In this document: positions 9,560-18,862 of the stretch, piece after piece
How the letters are laid out: each line of letters opens with the position of its first letter
Position numbering within the stretch: position 1 is the first letter of the stretch
Origin: Sulfurovum sp.
Lineage (GTDB): Bacteria; Campylobacterota; Campylobacteria; Campylobacterales; Sulfurovaceae
DNA: 64,000 bases
Assembly: GCA_027068435.1 (NCBI GenBank)
Contig: JAMOTA010000013.1
Location: 62,001 to 126,000 of the forward strand
Direction of reading: 5' to 3'
Program-made: the position numbers and the translations under genes
The notes under the pieces: model-generated
The model's database searches: none
What the model saw: only the letters and a program-made list of their open reading frames with translations
Told to the model about the DNA's origin: nothing

Positions 9560-10186
9560 ATGGCAAGATATAGAGGTCCAGTTGAAAGACTAGAAAGAAG
9601 ACTTGGCGTTGATTTAGGATTAAAAGGTGAGCGTAGACTCAGCGGAAAATCTGCATTAGAAAAAAGACCTTATGCTCCAGGGCAACATGGTCAAAGAAGA
9701 ACTAAGATTTCAGAATATGGTCTTCAACTTCAAGAGAAACAAAAAGCTAAATTTATGTATGGTGTATCTGAAAAACAATTTAGAGCATTATATAAATTAG
9801 CAAACTCAAGAGATGGGAACACAGGTTCAATTCTTATTCAACTTCTTGAGCAAAGACTTGATAACGTAGTTTACAGAATGGGTTTCGCAACGACTAGAGC
9901 GTCTGCAAGACAATTTGTAAATCACGGTCATGTACTTGTTGATGGTAAGAGACTAGATATACCTTCTTACAGAGTTAAAGCAGGTCAAAAAATTGAAATT
10001 AGAGAAAAATCTAAAGCTAACGTTCAAATTGTAAGAGCTATGGAACTTACTAACCAAACTGGTATGGTTGAATGGGTAGATATGGATAAAGAGAAATTAT
10101 TTGGACTTTTTACAAGAATTCCAGAGAGAGAAGAGATTGCAATCCCAGTTGAAGAGCGTTTAATCGTCGAGCTATACTCTAAATAA
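9560..10186 (+). CDS. rpsD: 30S ribosomal protein S4
   Basis: 208 residues. The N-terminus [14 protein letters not shown] lacks the zinc cysteines (C- form), and an S4 RNA-binding domain follows at about residues 98-160 with [20 protein letters not shown]4 nucleates 30S assembly and in many bacteria represses its own operon. Gene order rpsM-rpsK-rpsD-rpoA is standard. Confidence 0.97.
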   Translation: MARYRGPVERLERRLGVDLGLKGERRLSGKSALEKRPYAPGQHGQRRTKISEYGLQLQEKQKAKFMYGVSEKQFRALYKLANSRDGNTGSILIQLLEQRLDNVVYRMGFATTRASARQFVNHGHVLVDGKRLDIPSYRVKAGQKIEIREKSKANVQIVRAMELTNQTGMVEWVDMDKEKLFGLFTRIPEREEIAIPVEERLIVELYSK

Positions 10187-10205
10187 TCTTAGTAAAGGCT
10201 AGTTA

Positions 10206-11207
10206 ATGAGAAAAATTAAAGTTGCACCATTTATGCCCACAGAGGTAGAAGTCAATGAGATCAGTGCAAATCGTGCTGAAATCATCGCTTACCCTTTTGA
10301 GAGTGGTTATGCTGTTACACTTGCACACCCATTAAGAAGACTTATTTTAGGTTCTTCTATTGGTTATGCTCCTATATCTGTAAAGATAGAAGGTGCAGCA
10401 CACGAGTTTGACAATATTAGAGGTATGCATGAAGATGTTGCTGTATTTATTATCAACCTTAAAAACATTCGTTTTAAAATTAAAGATGAAAGTGATAAAG
10501 TTGAAGTTAAATATACATTCTCTGGACATAAAGAAGTTACAGCACAAGATTTAAATAATGATCAAGTTGAGATAGTAAATGGTGACTTACCATTGGCTAC
10601 TCTTAATGAAGATGCTGAACTTAACTTTACTGTTGTTATCTCAAAAGGTATTGGTTATGTACCAAGTGAAGACCTTAGAGATGATGTAGCAATTGATAGT
10701 ATCGCTTTAGATGCTTTCTTTACTCCTGTAAGAAAAGCAAACTATAAAATTGATCCTGTTCTTGTTGAAGATAATCCTAACTTTGAAAAGATTACTTTTG
10801 ATATAGAGACAGATGCTCAGATTGGTCCTGTTGAAGCATTTACTAATGCTTTAGAAGTGATGAATAAGCAACTTTCAGTTTTTAATGGTGTACTTGATGT
10901 TGATATCTCTGTAACTCCAGTGAAGAGAAGCAATGACGATAGTGAACTTAAACCTTTTATGCAAACAGTAGATAATCTTGGACTTAGTGCAAGATCATTT
11001 AACTCACTTGACAGAGCAGGTATGAAGTATCTTGGTGAATTGGTATTGATGAGTGAAGTTGAGATTAAAAATATCAAAAATCTTGGTAAAAAATCTCTTG
11101 ATGAAATCAATGAGTGTCTTGTAGAACACGGATTTGATTCAGAGTTTGAACTCACAGATGTTACAAGAGCAAATCTTGTAAAGAAAATAGAACAACTTAA
11201 AGCTTAG
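10206..11207 (+). CDS. rpoA: RNA polymerase subunit alpha
   Basis: 333 residues. The N-terminal assembly domain shows [21 protein letters not shown]. The C-terminal domain begins around residue 260 with [15 protein letters not shown] and the helix-hairpin-helix [12 protein letters not shown] that binds UP elements and activators. It follows rpsD after 19 bases and precedes rplQ. Confidence 0.97.
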   Translation: MRKIKVAPFMPTEVEVNEISANRAEIIAYPFESGYAVTLAHPLRRLILGSSIGYAPISVKIEGAAHEFDNIRGMHEDVAVFIINLKNIRFKIKDESDKVEVKYTFSGHKEVTAQDLNNDQVEIVNGDLPLATLNEDAELNFTVVISKGIGYVPSEDLRDDVAIDSIALDAFFTPVRKANYKIDPVLVEDNPNFEKITFDIETDAQIGPVEAFTNALEVMNKQLSVFNGVLDVDISVTPVKRSNDDSELKPFMQTVDNLGLSARSFNSLDRAGMKYLGELVLMSEVEIKNIKNLGKKSLDEINECLVEHGFDSEFELTDVTRANLVKKIEQLKA

Positions 11208-11236
11208 GCTTTAAGTGTAAATGTAAAAGGACAAAC

Positions 11237-11587
11237 ATGAGACATAAGCATGGTTACCGTAAATTAAATAGAACGTCTTCTCATAGAGCAGCACTTCTTA
11301 AAAACCTTTCTATTGCTTTGACTAAAGAGGGTAGAATAGAGACTACATTGCCAAAAGCTAAAGAGCTTAGATCTTACTATGAAAAGCTTATTACTAAAGC
11401 TGCATCTGGTGATTTCAATGCACACAGAGCAATTTTTGCAATGTTACAACATAAAGCATGTACAAATACTATTGTTAATGAACTTGCACCAAAATATGCA
11501 GACAGAAACGGTGGATATACACGTATTATTAAAACTCGTATGAGAAAAGGTGACTCAGCACCAATGGCAATTATCGAACTCGTATAA
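11237..11587 (+). CDS. rplQ: 50S ribosomal protein L17
   Basis: 116 residues with [24 protein letters not shown] at the start and [25 protein letters not shown] at the end, the standard bacterial L17. It is the last gene of the ribosomal super-operon; a strong hairpin follows 15 bases downstream. Confidence 0.97.
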   Translation: MRHKHGYRKLNRTSSHRAALLKNLSIALTKEGRIETTLPKAKELRSYYEKLITKAASGDFNAHRAIFAMLQHKACTNTIVNELAPKYADRNGGYTRIIKTRMRKGDSAPMAIIELV

Positions 11588-11602
11588 TTGTTACTCACTT
11601 TC

Positions 11603-11628
11603 GTATTTAAGGCTTTTGCCTTGAATAC
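11603..11628 (+). terminator. Hairpin at the end of the ribosomal super-operon
   Basis: GTATTTAAGGC at 11603-11613 pairs with GCCTTGAATAC at 11618-11628 (11 pairs, one G-T) around a TTTT loop. There is no clean T-run after it, so it may be a weak terminator or a 3' stability element for the rplQ end. Confidence 0.6.
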
Positions 11629-11735
11629 ACTCCCTTATAATTTAAAATCTTTCCATATTATTGACAAAATAACACTTTTAGTGTATAAGTACCTAATTAA
11701 ATTTACTACTAGATAGAGTTTTACTATGATTTAGT

Positions 11736-11741
11736 TATAAT
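11736..11741 (+). promoter_or_regulatory. -10 box upstream of the NifU-type gene
   Basis: TATAAT followed by a T-run, 50 bases before the TTG start at 11792. The upstream region 11630-11735 is AT-rich and holds no recognised gene. Confidence 0.45.
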
Positions 11742-11791
11742 ATTTTTTACAGAAAATAGACATCCATTTAGATGAGATGTAAGGAGAAGTA

Positions 11792-12070
11792 TTGATTCCA
11801 TTTACAGATGAAGAGTTAGAACCAGTGGTTAGAGATGTGATAGAAAAAGTGAGACCTTCTATTAAATTAGATGGTGGTGATATAGAGCTTATTGCTATTA
11901 AAGAGGGCGTGGTATATGTACAGCTTCAAGGAGCATGTATAGGGTGTGGAAGTGCAGGGACAACTATCAAGTTTGGTGTAGAGAGACAGATTAAAACATT
12001 GATTCATCCAGATATAACGGTTATGAGTGTTCCACAAGGTTGGGAAGATAAATTGGATCAATTGGGTTAA
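11792..12070 (+). CDS. NifU C-terminal-domain (Nfu-type) Fe-S scaffold protein
   Basis: 92 residues, the Nfu domain alone. The CIGCGSAG motif at about residues 48-55 carries the CxxC pair that binds a [4Fe-4S] cluster between two monomers; DGGDIELI upstream is also conserved. Such proteins carry clusters to apo-enzymes. The start is a TTG behind an AAGGAGA ribosome-binding site; no in-frame ATG fits. The next gene starts 1 base after its stop. Confidence 0.9.
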   Translation: MIPFTDEELEPVVRDVIEKVRPSIKLDGGDIELIAIKEGVVYVQLQGACIGCGSAGTTIKFGVERQIKTLIHPDITVMSVPQGWEDKLDQLG

Positions 12071-12071
12071 T

Positions 12072-12650
12072 ATGAGTAAATCAAGCCAAGGGCAATTACT
12101 AAAAAGAGCAGAGACTGAATTTCTAAAGGGTGAGTACCCTAAATCTCTCATAAGTTATGGACTTATCTTAAAAGATTATCCGATGCTAGATGAAGCAAAG
12201 ATGGGTGTCTATTTGAGTGATTTAGGTACAGATAATGAAGTAGAAGCACAAGCACTTTTTGACTACTATCAGATGATAAAAACAGAAAAGACCAATGCTG
12301 TAGATATTATTGAGAGGCTTATTGACTCTATTGATGTCACTAAGCTGAGTATTCAAAACCTTTTACTCAATCCTATGCAAGAGCAGATTGAGTATGGTGA
12401 TGGTATCAGGTATAGTGATTTTCTTACTTTAGTAGAGAGTCGTGGTAGTTTTAAAAAAACTTTTGAAGATATAATGTTCTCTACTAAAGTGATTATTACA
12501 GATAAAGATGAGTTTATAGATTTTGTTACGCAACTTTCTAATGAAGGTTTTGATGAGATGGCATTGGGTTATCTTGATGCAACAACAAATCTTTTTGGTA
12601 ATGATCAAGATGTCTTGGCATTATATAATGTTGTTAGAGGAAATAGATAG
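12072..12650 (+). CDS. Tetratricopeptide-like protein of unknown function
   Basis: 192 residues from the ATG just after the upstream stop (MSKSSQGQLLKRAETEF). An in-frame ATG 45 bases earlier lies within the preceding gene and is less likely. The N-terminal LKRAETEFLKGEYPKSLISYG looks like one TPR unit; the rest is acidic and helical, with no catalytic motif seen. It overlaps the murE GTG start by one base, so it is coupled to cell-wall synthesis at least in expression. No specific function can be assigned. Confidence 0.8.
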   Translation: MSKSSQGQLLKRAETEFLKGEYPKSLISYGLILKDYPMLDEAKMGVYLSDLGTDNEVEAQALFDYYQMIKTEKTNAVDIIERLIDSIDVTKLSIQNLLLNPMQEQIEYGDGIRYSDFLTLVESRGSFKKTFEDIMFSTKVIITDKDEFIDFVTQLSNEGFDEMALGYLDATTNLFGNDQDVLALYNVVRGNR

Positions 12651-13939
12651 TGAAATTAGATTTTCAAAAAGAGGGATATAGCTTTCTAAGTGATGATACA
12701 AGTGTATTAGATGAGAAAACGCTTTTTCTTAAGACGGCACAAAATAGCCATTATTACGATAAATCAGATGTAAAACCTGAGTCTATTACTCCTAAAGAGC
12801 TTATCGCTTATTGGGGTTTAGAAAAAATAGCAGTTGTAGGCGTAACTGGTACAAATGGTAAGACAACAGTAACAGCAGGAATATACTCTTTTTTACTTGA
12901 TCTAGATGAGCATCCAGCATTACAAGGTACAAGAGGGTTATTTGCAGGTGAGAAGCGTATTGAAGAGAAGAGTATGACTACTCCTTCTATTTTAGAAACG
13001 CTACATAACATGAAGCAAACTATGGATTTAGGATGTAACTATTTTATTATGGAAGTAAGCTCTCATGCTATAGACCAAAAACGCATAGAGGGGCTTAAAT
13101 TTGCTCTTAAAGTACATACTAATGTAACATCTGACCATTTAGACTACCATGGTACTGTAGAGGAGTATAGACGTATTAAGAGCCTTTTCTTTGCTGATGA
13201 TACTCCTAAGTTACTCAACAAAGATGATATTAAAAACATTACTTATAATCCTATTGGGGCTCAAAGTTATGGTGTAGATGAACCTGCAACTTTTAAAGTA
13301 CAAGCTTTTGCACTGGTTCATGGTATAACTGCGGGTATTAAGCATATGCAAACAGAAGCGACTTTCCATTCTCCTATGGTTGGTCTTTTTAACCTCTTTA
13401 ATCTTATGGCTTCAGTAGGTGCTGTATCTATGTTGACAGGACGAAAGATAGAAGAGATTTGTGAAGTGGTTCAAAACTTTGCTGGGGTAGCAGGTCGGAT
13501 GGAAGTTGTAAGCCGTGATCCACTTGTTATTGTAGATTTTGCTCATACAGATGATGGGATGCACCAAGTACTTGACTCCATTAAGGATAGAGATATTTCT
13601 GTAGTCTTTGGAGCAGGTGGTAACCGTGATAAAGCTAAACGTCCTCGTATGGGTGCAGCTGCGGGTAAGTATGCTAAAAAGATTTATGTAACAAGTGACA
13701 ACCCACGTGACGAAGTTCCAGAGATGATACTTGAAGAGATTTTACTAGGGTTGCATGGTAAAGATTATGTTACCGCTACACCAGATAGAAGACTCGCTAT
13801 AAAAATGGCACTAGATGAGTTAGAGGGTGATGATGCACTGCTTATTTTAGGTAAAGGTGATGAAGATTATCAAGAGATAAAAGGGGTAAAGTACCCATTT
13901 GATGACAGAGTGGTGGTTAGAGAGCTTTTAAATATTTAA
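12650..13939 (+). CDS. murE: UDP-MurNAc-tripeptide synthetase MurE
   Basis: 429 residues. It adds the third amino acid, presumably meso-diaminopimelate, to UDP-MurNAc-L-Ala-D-Glu in the cytoplasm. Motifs: ATP-binding GVTGTNGKTT at residues 64-73, HTNVTSDHLDYHGT, the carbamylated-lysine region, GAGGNRDKAKRPRMG and DNPRDE. The DNPR motif is associated with DAP specificity. It is shorter than the roughly 490-residue E. coli enzyme because the N-terminal domain is reduced. The start is a GTG overlapping the previous stop codon. A 30-base palindrome covers the stop codon. Confidence 0.93.
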   Translation: MKLDFQKEGYSFLSDDTSVLDEKTLFLKTAQNSHYYDKSDVKPESITPKELIAYWGLEKIAVVGVTGTNGKTTVTAGIYSFLLDLDEHPALQGTRGLFAGEKRIEEKSMTTPSILETLHNMKQTMDLGCNYFIMEVSSHAIDQKRIEGLKFALKVHTNVTSDHLDYHGTVEEYRRIKSLFFADDTPKLLNKDDIKNITYNPIGAQSYGVDEPATFKVQAFALVHGITAGIKHMQTEATFHSPMVGLFNLFNLMASVGAVSMLTGRKIEEICEVVQNFAGVAGRMEVVSRDPLVIVDFAHTDDGMHQVLDSIKDRDISVVFGAGGNRDKAKRPRMGAAAGKYAKKIYVTSDNPRDEVPEMILEEILLGLHGKDYVTATPDRRLAIKMALDELEGDDALLILGKGDEDYQEIKGVKYPFDDRVVVRELLNI

Positions 13940-13948
13940 AAGCTCTCT
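13919..13948. terminator. 30-bp perfect palindrome over the murE stop, bidirectional terminator
   Basis: The arms 13919-13933 and 13934-13948 are exact inverted complements with no loop bases (arm AGAGAGCTTTTAAAT). It lies between convergent murE (+) and nosL (-), and the AT-rich centre can extrude as a stem-loop on either transcript. The murE stop codon (13937-13939) lies in the right arm. Confidence 0.6.
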
Positions 13949-13960
13949 GTTTATGAAAGT

Positions 13961-14473
13961 TTATCTATATGAATCTTTCATCGCTACATCATAAGTGTCA
14001 TGAAAATTCATTACTTTTCCACCAAACTTCTTAGCAAAAGCTTTTGCTTTAGCCTTTGATGCAAAAGCATACTTACTTGTACGTGTCATCGTACCTGCTT
14101 TAGAACTTCCTACTACATAAAATGCTTTTTGAGCAGAGATATGTTTGAGTGTATCTGTATCTACTACTTTAACATTGAGAAGATCTGTTTTGTTTATCTC
14201 ATTATCTTCTACTACACAATGAAGTGAACAGTACTGTCTTTTTGTTCCATTTTTACTCTCTGCTATGTAACTTGTTTTATAAAACTTAACTAAGTTCATA
14301 CCACAAATAACACAGGACTCTTTGTTCGCACCCTTTTGTACTAACTTAGCTTTAGATGCTAAGACAGTTTGAAAACGTGTCTTACTGCTCTTTGGAGATG
14401 GAGATGACGTCTCACTACATCCTAAAAAAAGAAGTGAAAGAAGAAGTGTTGCATGTAGGGTGATTTTGTTCAT
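13961..14473 (-). CDS. nosL: NosL-family lipoprotein, copper chaperone-like
   Basis: 170 residues. A lipoprotein signal peptide ends at LLFLGC (Cys19). The metal-binding CVICGM motif is at residues 54-59, followed by RQYCSLHC. NosL delivers Cu(I) to nitrous-oxide reductase NosZ in the periplasm. NosZ itself is not in this window, so a related role in another copper enzyme cannot be excluded. It is the last gene of a five-gene minus-strand operon of nitrogen-oxide-related functions. Confidence 0.85.
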   Translation of the reverse strand: MNKITLHATLLLSLLFLGCSETSSPSPKSSKTRFQTVLASKAKLVQKGANKESCVICGMNLVKFYKTSYIAESKNGTKRQYCSLHCVVEDNEINKTDLLNVKVVDTDTLKHISAQKAFYVVGSSKAGTMTRTSKYAFASKAKAKAFAKKFGGKVMNFHDTYDVAMKDSYR

Positions 14474-14525
14474 TATATAGCCTTTTAAAATAGTTTAAAT
14501 AAGTCTAACAAATTTTTATTAAACT

Positions 14526-15812
14526 TTATCCATTACCCATATTCATATCAAACTTTTCACCTGTTTTTTGTGTCTTAATGTAAAGTAAATACGCATGAAT
14601 AATCTGATAGCTCATCCAACCAAAGGAGAGCATAGTAAGAAGCCCTGCAAGCAAAGTTAGCTCGGAGATAAAAATTGAGACTGCAAATATAGCTACAGTA
14701 GCTATATGAATGTATAGATGTTTTTTTGCTGTCTTAGGGTGGATTACCTCATGCATCATGGGTGCAGTGAAGTACCCTTGGGAGTTAAGGTGAAACCACG
14801 TAAGAAAAGGGACTATTTTGTAAAACATCGCAAAGACAATACTCAGTGAAAACGAGGTAAAAAAGAGATAGCTTAAGCTTTTTATACTCTCTATGTCATA
14901 GCTTAGCGTTAAACCCATAAATAGCATACTTAAGAGTAAAGAACCTAGCCCCATACGCCAAAACAGTACAGTTGCATCGGTTAATGGACGTTTCTTTTGT
15001 GTAAGTCTTTTAAGTGTAACTAAGGCATACCCACAAAGGAGTAAAATAAGTAACACATCCGTGACCACCCAAATAAGAGGGGTAAAAAAACTTACAACAG
15101 TAGAGAGTAAGAGTAGTCCAAGTAGGGTGTTGGGTAAGTATTTTGTTACCAATGTGGGGTAAGGAGGGGTAACATAAAACATTTCAATTACTTGAAAAGA
15201 GATAGAGATAATAAGTAGTGCAACCCATCCAAAAAGCCCAAAAGAGTAGTGTGCTTCTTTTATGGCGGTGTAGTAAGTAGCTTCAGTAAAACTTGCAAGT
15301 GAAGCTGTAAGGTAAAGTGCTAAGATTACCACCAAAACTAAAGAGATAAGTGCTGTAAGCATACCCTTTGATGAAGCACTATGATGAGTAAGTGTTAAAA
15401 TGTTTTTAAGCATAGTAAAACTTATAAAAAGTACACTACCACCCAATAAAAAAGAGGCAATACCAAAGAGCCAAGGGGCAGATAGGTTAAAAGCAAAGAG
15501 TAGAGCCAATACTCCCAAGATAAAAGGGTACTGAAGTGCGTTTGCTTTTTTTATGGGATTTTTTAGTGTCACTCCTGCGATAACAGGAAGCATTTGAAAG
15601 AGTGCAGCAAACATAAAAGAGAGCATAACACCTAAGGTTAAAGTATGGGTGAGTGTCACTGCTGCTACTGAGTGAGCATCAAAAATATCTGCTTGGTAAA
15701 ACAAGATAAGTACACCTGCAAGCATACCAAAAATAGAGCCAGTAAAAAAGAAGCGAAAGACTACACTCAATGGTGGTGCTTGGTCTAAAGAGAGACCATT
15801 TTGACTAAACAT
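14526..15812 (-). CDS. NnrS-like / haem-copper oxidase subunit I-like membrane protein
   Basis: 428 residues, almost entirely hydrophobic, about twelve membrane segments. The histidine-containing HTLTLGVMLSFMFAALFQMLP near residue 50 and a later HSFGLFGW-like helix resemble haem-binding helices of NnrS and the subunit I superfamily. NnrS proteins are linked to resistance to nitric-oxide-derived stress. It is translated 7 bases after the DUF2249 gene and before nosL. A reductase role cannot be judged from sequence alone; NnrS-like is the favoured reading. Confidence 0.65.
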   Translation of the reverse strand: MFSQNGLSLDQAPPLSVVFRFFFTGSIFGMLAGVLILFYQADIFDAHSVAAVTLTHTLTLGVMLSFMFAALFQMLPVIAGVTLKNPIKKANALQYPFILGVLALLFAFNLSAPWLFGIASFLLGGSVLFISFTMLKNILTLTHHSASSKGMLTALISLVLVVILALYLTASLASFTEATYYTAIKEAHYSFGLFGWVALLIISISFQVIEMFYVTPPYPTLVTKYLPNTLLGLLLLSTVVSFFTPLIWVVTDVLLILLLCGYALVTLKRLTQKKRPLTDATVLFWRMGLGSLLLSMLFMGLTLSYDIESIKSLSYLFFTSFSLSIVFAMFYKIVPFLTWFHLNSQGYFTAPMMHEVIHPKTAKKHLYIHIATVAIFAVSIFISELTLLAGLLTMLSFGWMSYQIIHAYLLYIKTQKTGEKFDMNMGNG

Positions 15813-15819
15813 AATGTAT

Positions 15820-16128
15820 CTACTCTATAGAAGTTAAGATAACAAGTGGATCTAAAGAGATGTTAGGATTTTTAGCTATAAGTATATGCCAATTCCCCTC
15901 ACTATCTTCTTTTATGCAAGATTGAAAGTTTTGTTCTCTTGCAAGGTCAAGAAGAGGAATGGGATTTTTACGATGTATCATGTAAAAATAGTTTCTATCA
16001 TTTAGGGTTCTTAGTGCTTTTATAGAGAGTTCTAGTGGTTTAGGATGTTCTAAATCTCTTGCATCTAAGGCTATCTTTTCTAAATCATTCATTATCTGCC
16101 TTGGTGTTATACTTGGATCAATACTCAA
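15820..16128 (-). CDS. DUF2249-domain protein
   Basis: 102 residues. LDARDLEHPKPLELSIKALRTL followed by FYMIHRKNPIPLLDLAREQNFQ matches the DUF2249 pattern (LDARxxxxPxPxExTLxAL...HxxxPxPL), a small SirA/TusA-like fold. These proteins occur with hemerythrin, NnrS and denitrification genes. The start codon overlaps the stop of the hemerythrin gene by 4 bases, implying coupled translation. Confidence 0.7.
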   Translation of the reverse strand: MSIDPSITPRQIMNDLEKIALDARDLEHPKPLELSIKALRTLNDRNYFYMIHRKNPIPLLDLAREQNFQSCIKEDSEGNWHILIAKNPNISLDPLVILTSIE

Positions 16129-16565
16129 AGTACAACTTTTTTCATTTTGTCTAATGTCTCTTCTTTTACATCAGAAGGAAGTACTCTATCACACATAGCA
16201 TAGAGCATCTGCTCCTCTTTCATGTTGTGTTGTTGAAGTAAAATCATCATAGACTCACAAAGAGAGAGATAGGCATCTTTATCTTGGGCTTCTAGTGCAT
16301 GTGCTAGTTTTCCTATGAGACTTTTTACTTGCTCATGCTCAAAACGCATCACTTGTGTAGGACCTTCACTGCTTCCTGTTTGTGCTTCAAATGCAGGGAA
16401 AAGCTCTTCTTCCTCTTTTTTGAAGTGTGTTAAAGTTTCGTTTGAAAAAGTGATAAATCCCTCTTCTGCTTTAGCCCAGTCACCATTTGCAGCTGCTTGT
16501 TCTGCTGCTGCAAAGTGTGTATCACATGCTCGGTGTTCATCTTTCATATAGTGAGAAATTATCAT
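16125..16565 (-). CDS. Hemerythrin-domain protein
   Basis: 146 residues forming one HHE four-helix bundle with conserved diiron-ligand candidates: HRACDTHF, FSNETLTHFKKEEEELFPAF, FEHEQVKSLI and QQHNMKEEQMLYAM. Proteins of this type bind oxygen or nitric oxide, or repair damaged Fe-S clusters (YtfE-like). It follows the FmdE-like gene by 3 bases and overlaps the DUF2249 gene. Confidence 0.85.
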   Translation of the reverse strand: MIISHYMKDEHRACDTHFAAAEQAAANGDWAKAEEGFITFSNETLTHFKKEEEELFPAFEAQTGSSEGPTQVMRFEHEQVKSLIGKLAHALEAQDKDAYLSLCESMMILLQQHNMKEEQMLYAMCDRVLPSDVKEETLDKMKKVVL

Positions 16566-16568
16566 CTT

Positions 16569-17177
16569 TTACCCTTTTTTAACTGTTATTAATCTTTTAC
16601 CATTCTCTTCGCCCAATAAAATACTTTCTACACGAGCTTGCCATAGTTTACCAAACTGCTTCTGCTCCTCTTTTGAAGCTAAGCCTTGCATACATTTTCC
16701 CATAAGTGGTTGCATCATTACATCTGCGGGTACGGTAGAGGGGTTGTATCTAAGTGTTACACTCTCATTTGTGTCTAATCGTGTAAGTGTTACCTCTCCC
16801 CCCATATCAACATTATACTTTACAAGGTTATCTCTTGAAAAGTTTCCATTAAGTCCTTTAAATCCACTTGCCCCATTGGCACCAGCGATAAAAGAGATAA
16901 CATTACATACAACACCTGTAACACCTTGTACCTCACTCTCTTTCATAGAGACTTCAATAGAACCTCTTTGTGGAAGTTCATTACCATAAAGTGATTCAAA
17001 TCCTGCACGTGCCATGAGGTAAGCACCTGCAACAGTAGGACAAGAGTGCCCCGCTAATTTTACACACTCAAGATAAGAGATTTCCATCTCTCCCTCTTCA
17101 AAAGCTCCTAAAAAGTTACTTAGTGGATCTTGAAGTTTAATAGTAGGTACATTGTCAAAAAATGTAGGATATGCCAT
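16569..17177 (-). CDS. FmdE-like protein
   Basis: 202 residues, no signal peptide. CVKLAGHSCPTVAGAYLMA (residues 38-56) is the core motif of the FmdE domain, with a Cys/His/Cys set likely to bind metal. The usual C-terminal zinc ribbon is absent. FmdE was first described with formylmethanofuran dehydrogenase in methanogens; in bacteria its role is unclear. Here it is the first gene of the NO-related operon, with a TATAAT-type promoter just upstream. Confidence 0.7.
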   Translation of the reverse strand: MAYPTFFDNVPTIKLQDPLSNFLGAFEEGEMEISYLECVKLAGHSCPTVAGAYLMARAGFESLYGNELPQRGSIEVSMKESEVQGVTGVVCNVISFIAGANGASGFKGLNGNFSRDNLVKYNVDMGGEVTLTRLDTNESVTLRYNPSTVPADVMMQPLMGKCMQGLASKEEQKQFGKLWQARVESILLGEENGKRLITVKKG

Positions 17178-17208
17178 GGTTTTGCCTTCTTATTTATTAA
17201 GTAAATGA

Positions 17209-17214
17209 ATTATA
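17209..17214 (-). promoter_or_regulatory. -10 box for the FmdE-hemerythrin-DUF2249-NnrS-NosL operon
   Basis: On the minus strand this reads TATAAT, about 32 bases before the start codon at 17177, with an A/T-rich upstream region. No clear FNR/CRP-type palindrome was found next to it. Confidence 0.45.
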
Positions 17215-17264
17215 GTAAAAAAAAGTAAATTGTAGATTGATATTTGTCAAGGGAGAGAAAGTGG

Positions 17265-17840
17265 CTAGAGATTATGAAGTAATATACGCTCTTCTTCTAC
17301 TGAAAGATAACGCCACTTACCACTTTCTATGTCAAGCTTGAAACTACCTATGCTTATGCGTTTTAACTCTAAAACTTTTAAAGGTGTACCAAATTTTGGG
17401 TCTTTCATCGCTCCAAAAAGACGGCGAATATGTCGGTTTTTACCTTCATCTATGACTACTTTGAGCTTGGTTTTTGCTCCACCTCTGCCTATGGGTTCTA
17501 CTATGAGAGCCTTTAGTATCTCACTTCGACTCTCTACGCCTTTTAGTGCAGTAGCTATGTGTTCTTCTGTTACGTGTCCTCTCACCCAAATCTCGTACAC
17601 TTTCATACAGTTTCCTGGTGTGGTTAACACATTGCCTATTTTGCCATGAGTGGTAAAGAGTAGAAGCCCTTTTGACTCCAAATCAAGCCGTCCGATGGGC
17701 ATCCATCCGTCATCAAAAACCCAATCAGGTAAAAGGTTATAAACTGTTTTCCTGCCAAGTTCGTCAGAGCGTGTTACTATGTAGCCCTTAGGTTTGTTAA
17801 GCACTAGTAGGGTTTTAGATGGGTTTGTAGTAGTACTCAA
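17265..17840 (-). CDS. Ribosomal large-subunit pseudouridine synthase, RluE/RsuA family
   Basis: 191 residues. MPIGRLDLESKGLLLFTTHGK holds the catalytic aspartate of the RsuA group (GRLDxxSxGLLL), and KNRHIRRLFGAMK is the second family motif. No N-terminal S4 domain is present, as in RluE. It isomerises a uridine in 23S rRNA. The start overlaps the stop of the upstream nuclease gene by 4 bases. Confidence 0.85.
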   Translation of the reverse strand: MSTTTNPSKTLLVLNKPKGYIVTRSDELGRKTVYNLLPDWVFDDGWMPIGRLDLESKGLLLFTTHGKIGNVLTTPGNCMKVYEIWVRGHVTEEHIATALKGVESRSEILKALIVEPIGRGGAKTKLKVVIDEGKNRHIRRLFGAMKDPKFGTPLKVLELKRISIGSFKLDIESGKWRYLSVEEERILLHNL

Positions 17841-18862
17841 GAGGTCTCTTCCTTAGGTGTATGTGCTGTGTCAGTCAAAGTTAACTCACAAACAACTTGT
17901 GCATGGTCACTGGTAAGTAAAGAGCCATCTTTATGCTCTTTTAAATGTGCATTAAAAACTGTATAGTTTGTTACCTTACTTGTCAAGTCATTGGAGATAA
18001 ATACATAATCCAATACATTGCCCTTTCCTAAAAAGTAACTTGTAGCTTCTCTTTGAGGTGCTTTGGCTTCTGGGTGAGGGTTGTAAACCTCTTGGATGTA
18101 GTGGTACGATGCATCTTGTAAGACATAATTCTCTGCACTCTGCTCATCATGGTATTTACTATTGGTTAAGGCATCTATGGTGAGTGAAAACTCTTTATCG
18201 TTTAAGTCACAGAGTAGTACAGTGGGTGTTTTTCTGTATGCTACTATATCGTAAAAAAGTGAAGATGCTTCACATAACCTCTGCTTTAAAGAGGCAGAGT
18301 GTTTATCGGTTAACGTTTTACATACAAGCTTCTTCTTATGTGCTAAGTCATGATTTTCATTAAATACATATTCAAATTCATTGTTTCTGTTAGACTTTAA
18401 ATGACACACATAGACTAAAAGTTCTCTTTTATTGGGTAGGGTTATCATCGCTTTTATGGGTATCCTAGAGAAATGAAACTGCTCTTTATCGTTCTTTCCA
18501 AAATGGTACTTCTCCATACTAGGAAGATAACCCTCAACCCCTTGAACATTTGCTATGGGGTACTTAGAAGCTATAGCAACTGTAGTGGTAACGTATTTTA
18601 GTCTATCTCGTTTACTCAACTTTGCCACATCAACAACTTTAAAATACTTAAACCCTAACTCTTGAACAAGCTTCTTTAAGGCTTTTCTTGAAAAGACTTC
18701 TTGAAACCCTATCACATCACAATCCATAAGGCGTATCTGATGCTTTATCCATGTAGTTTTCTCTACCCATTGAAGTGCGTTAAACTTCTCTTTTTTAGTA
18801 TACCAAGAGTAAGGAGGCTCTACAAATTGAAAAAGGTTAAATGTTCCGAGTCGTATTTTCAT
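17837..18862 (-). CDS. Endonuclease/exonuclease/phosphatase-family protein
   Basis: 341 residues, DNase I-like fold. Metal and catalytic features: LGTFNLFQF at the N-terminus, DVIGFQEVFSR with the metal-binding Glu, VCHLKSNR, LLCDLND and LTSDHAQVVCEL at the C-terminus. No signal peptide is seen, so a cytoplasmic phosphodiesterase or nuclease is likely; the substrate cannot be told. It is co-transcribed with the downstream pseudouridine synthase. Confidence 0.8.
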   Translation of the reverse strand: MKIRLGTFNLFQFVEPPYSWYTKKEKFNALQWVEKTTWIKHQIRLMDCDVIGFQEVFSRKALKKLVQELGFKYFKVVDVAKLSKRDRLKYVTTTVAIASKYPIANVQGVEGYLPSMEKYHFGKNDKEQFHFSRIPIKAMITLPNKRELLVYVCHLKSNRNNEFEYVFNENHDLAHKKKLVCKTLTDKHSASLKQRLCEASSLFYDIVAYRKTPTVLLCDLNDKEFSLTIDALTNSKYHDEQSAENYVLQDASYHYIQEVYNPHPEAKAPQREATSYFLGKGNVLDYVFISNDLTSKVTNYTVFNAHLKEHKDGSLLTSDHAQVVCELTLTDTAHTPKEETS

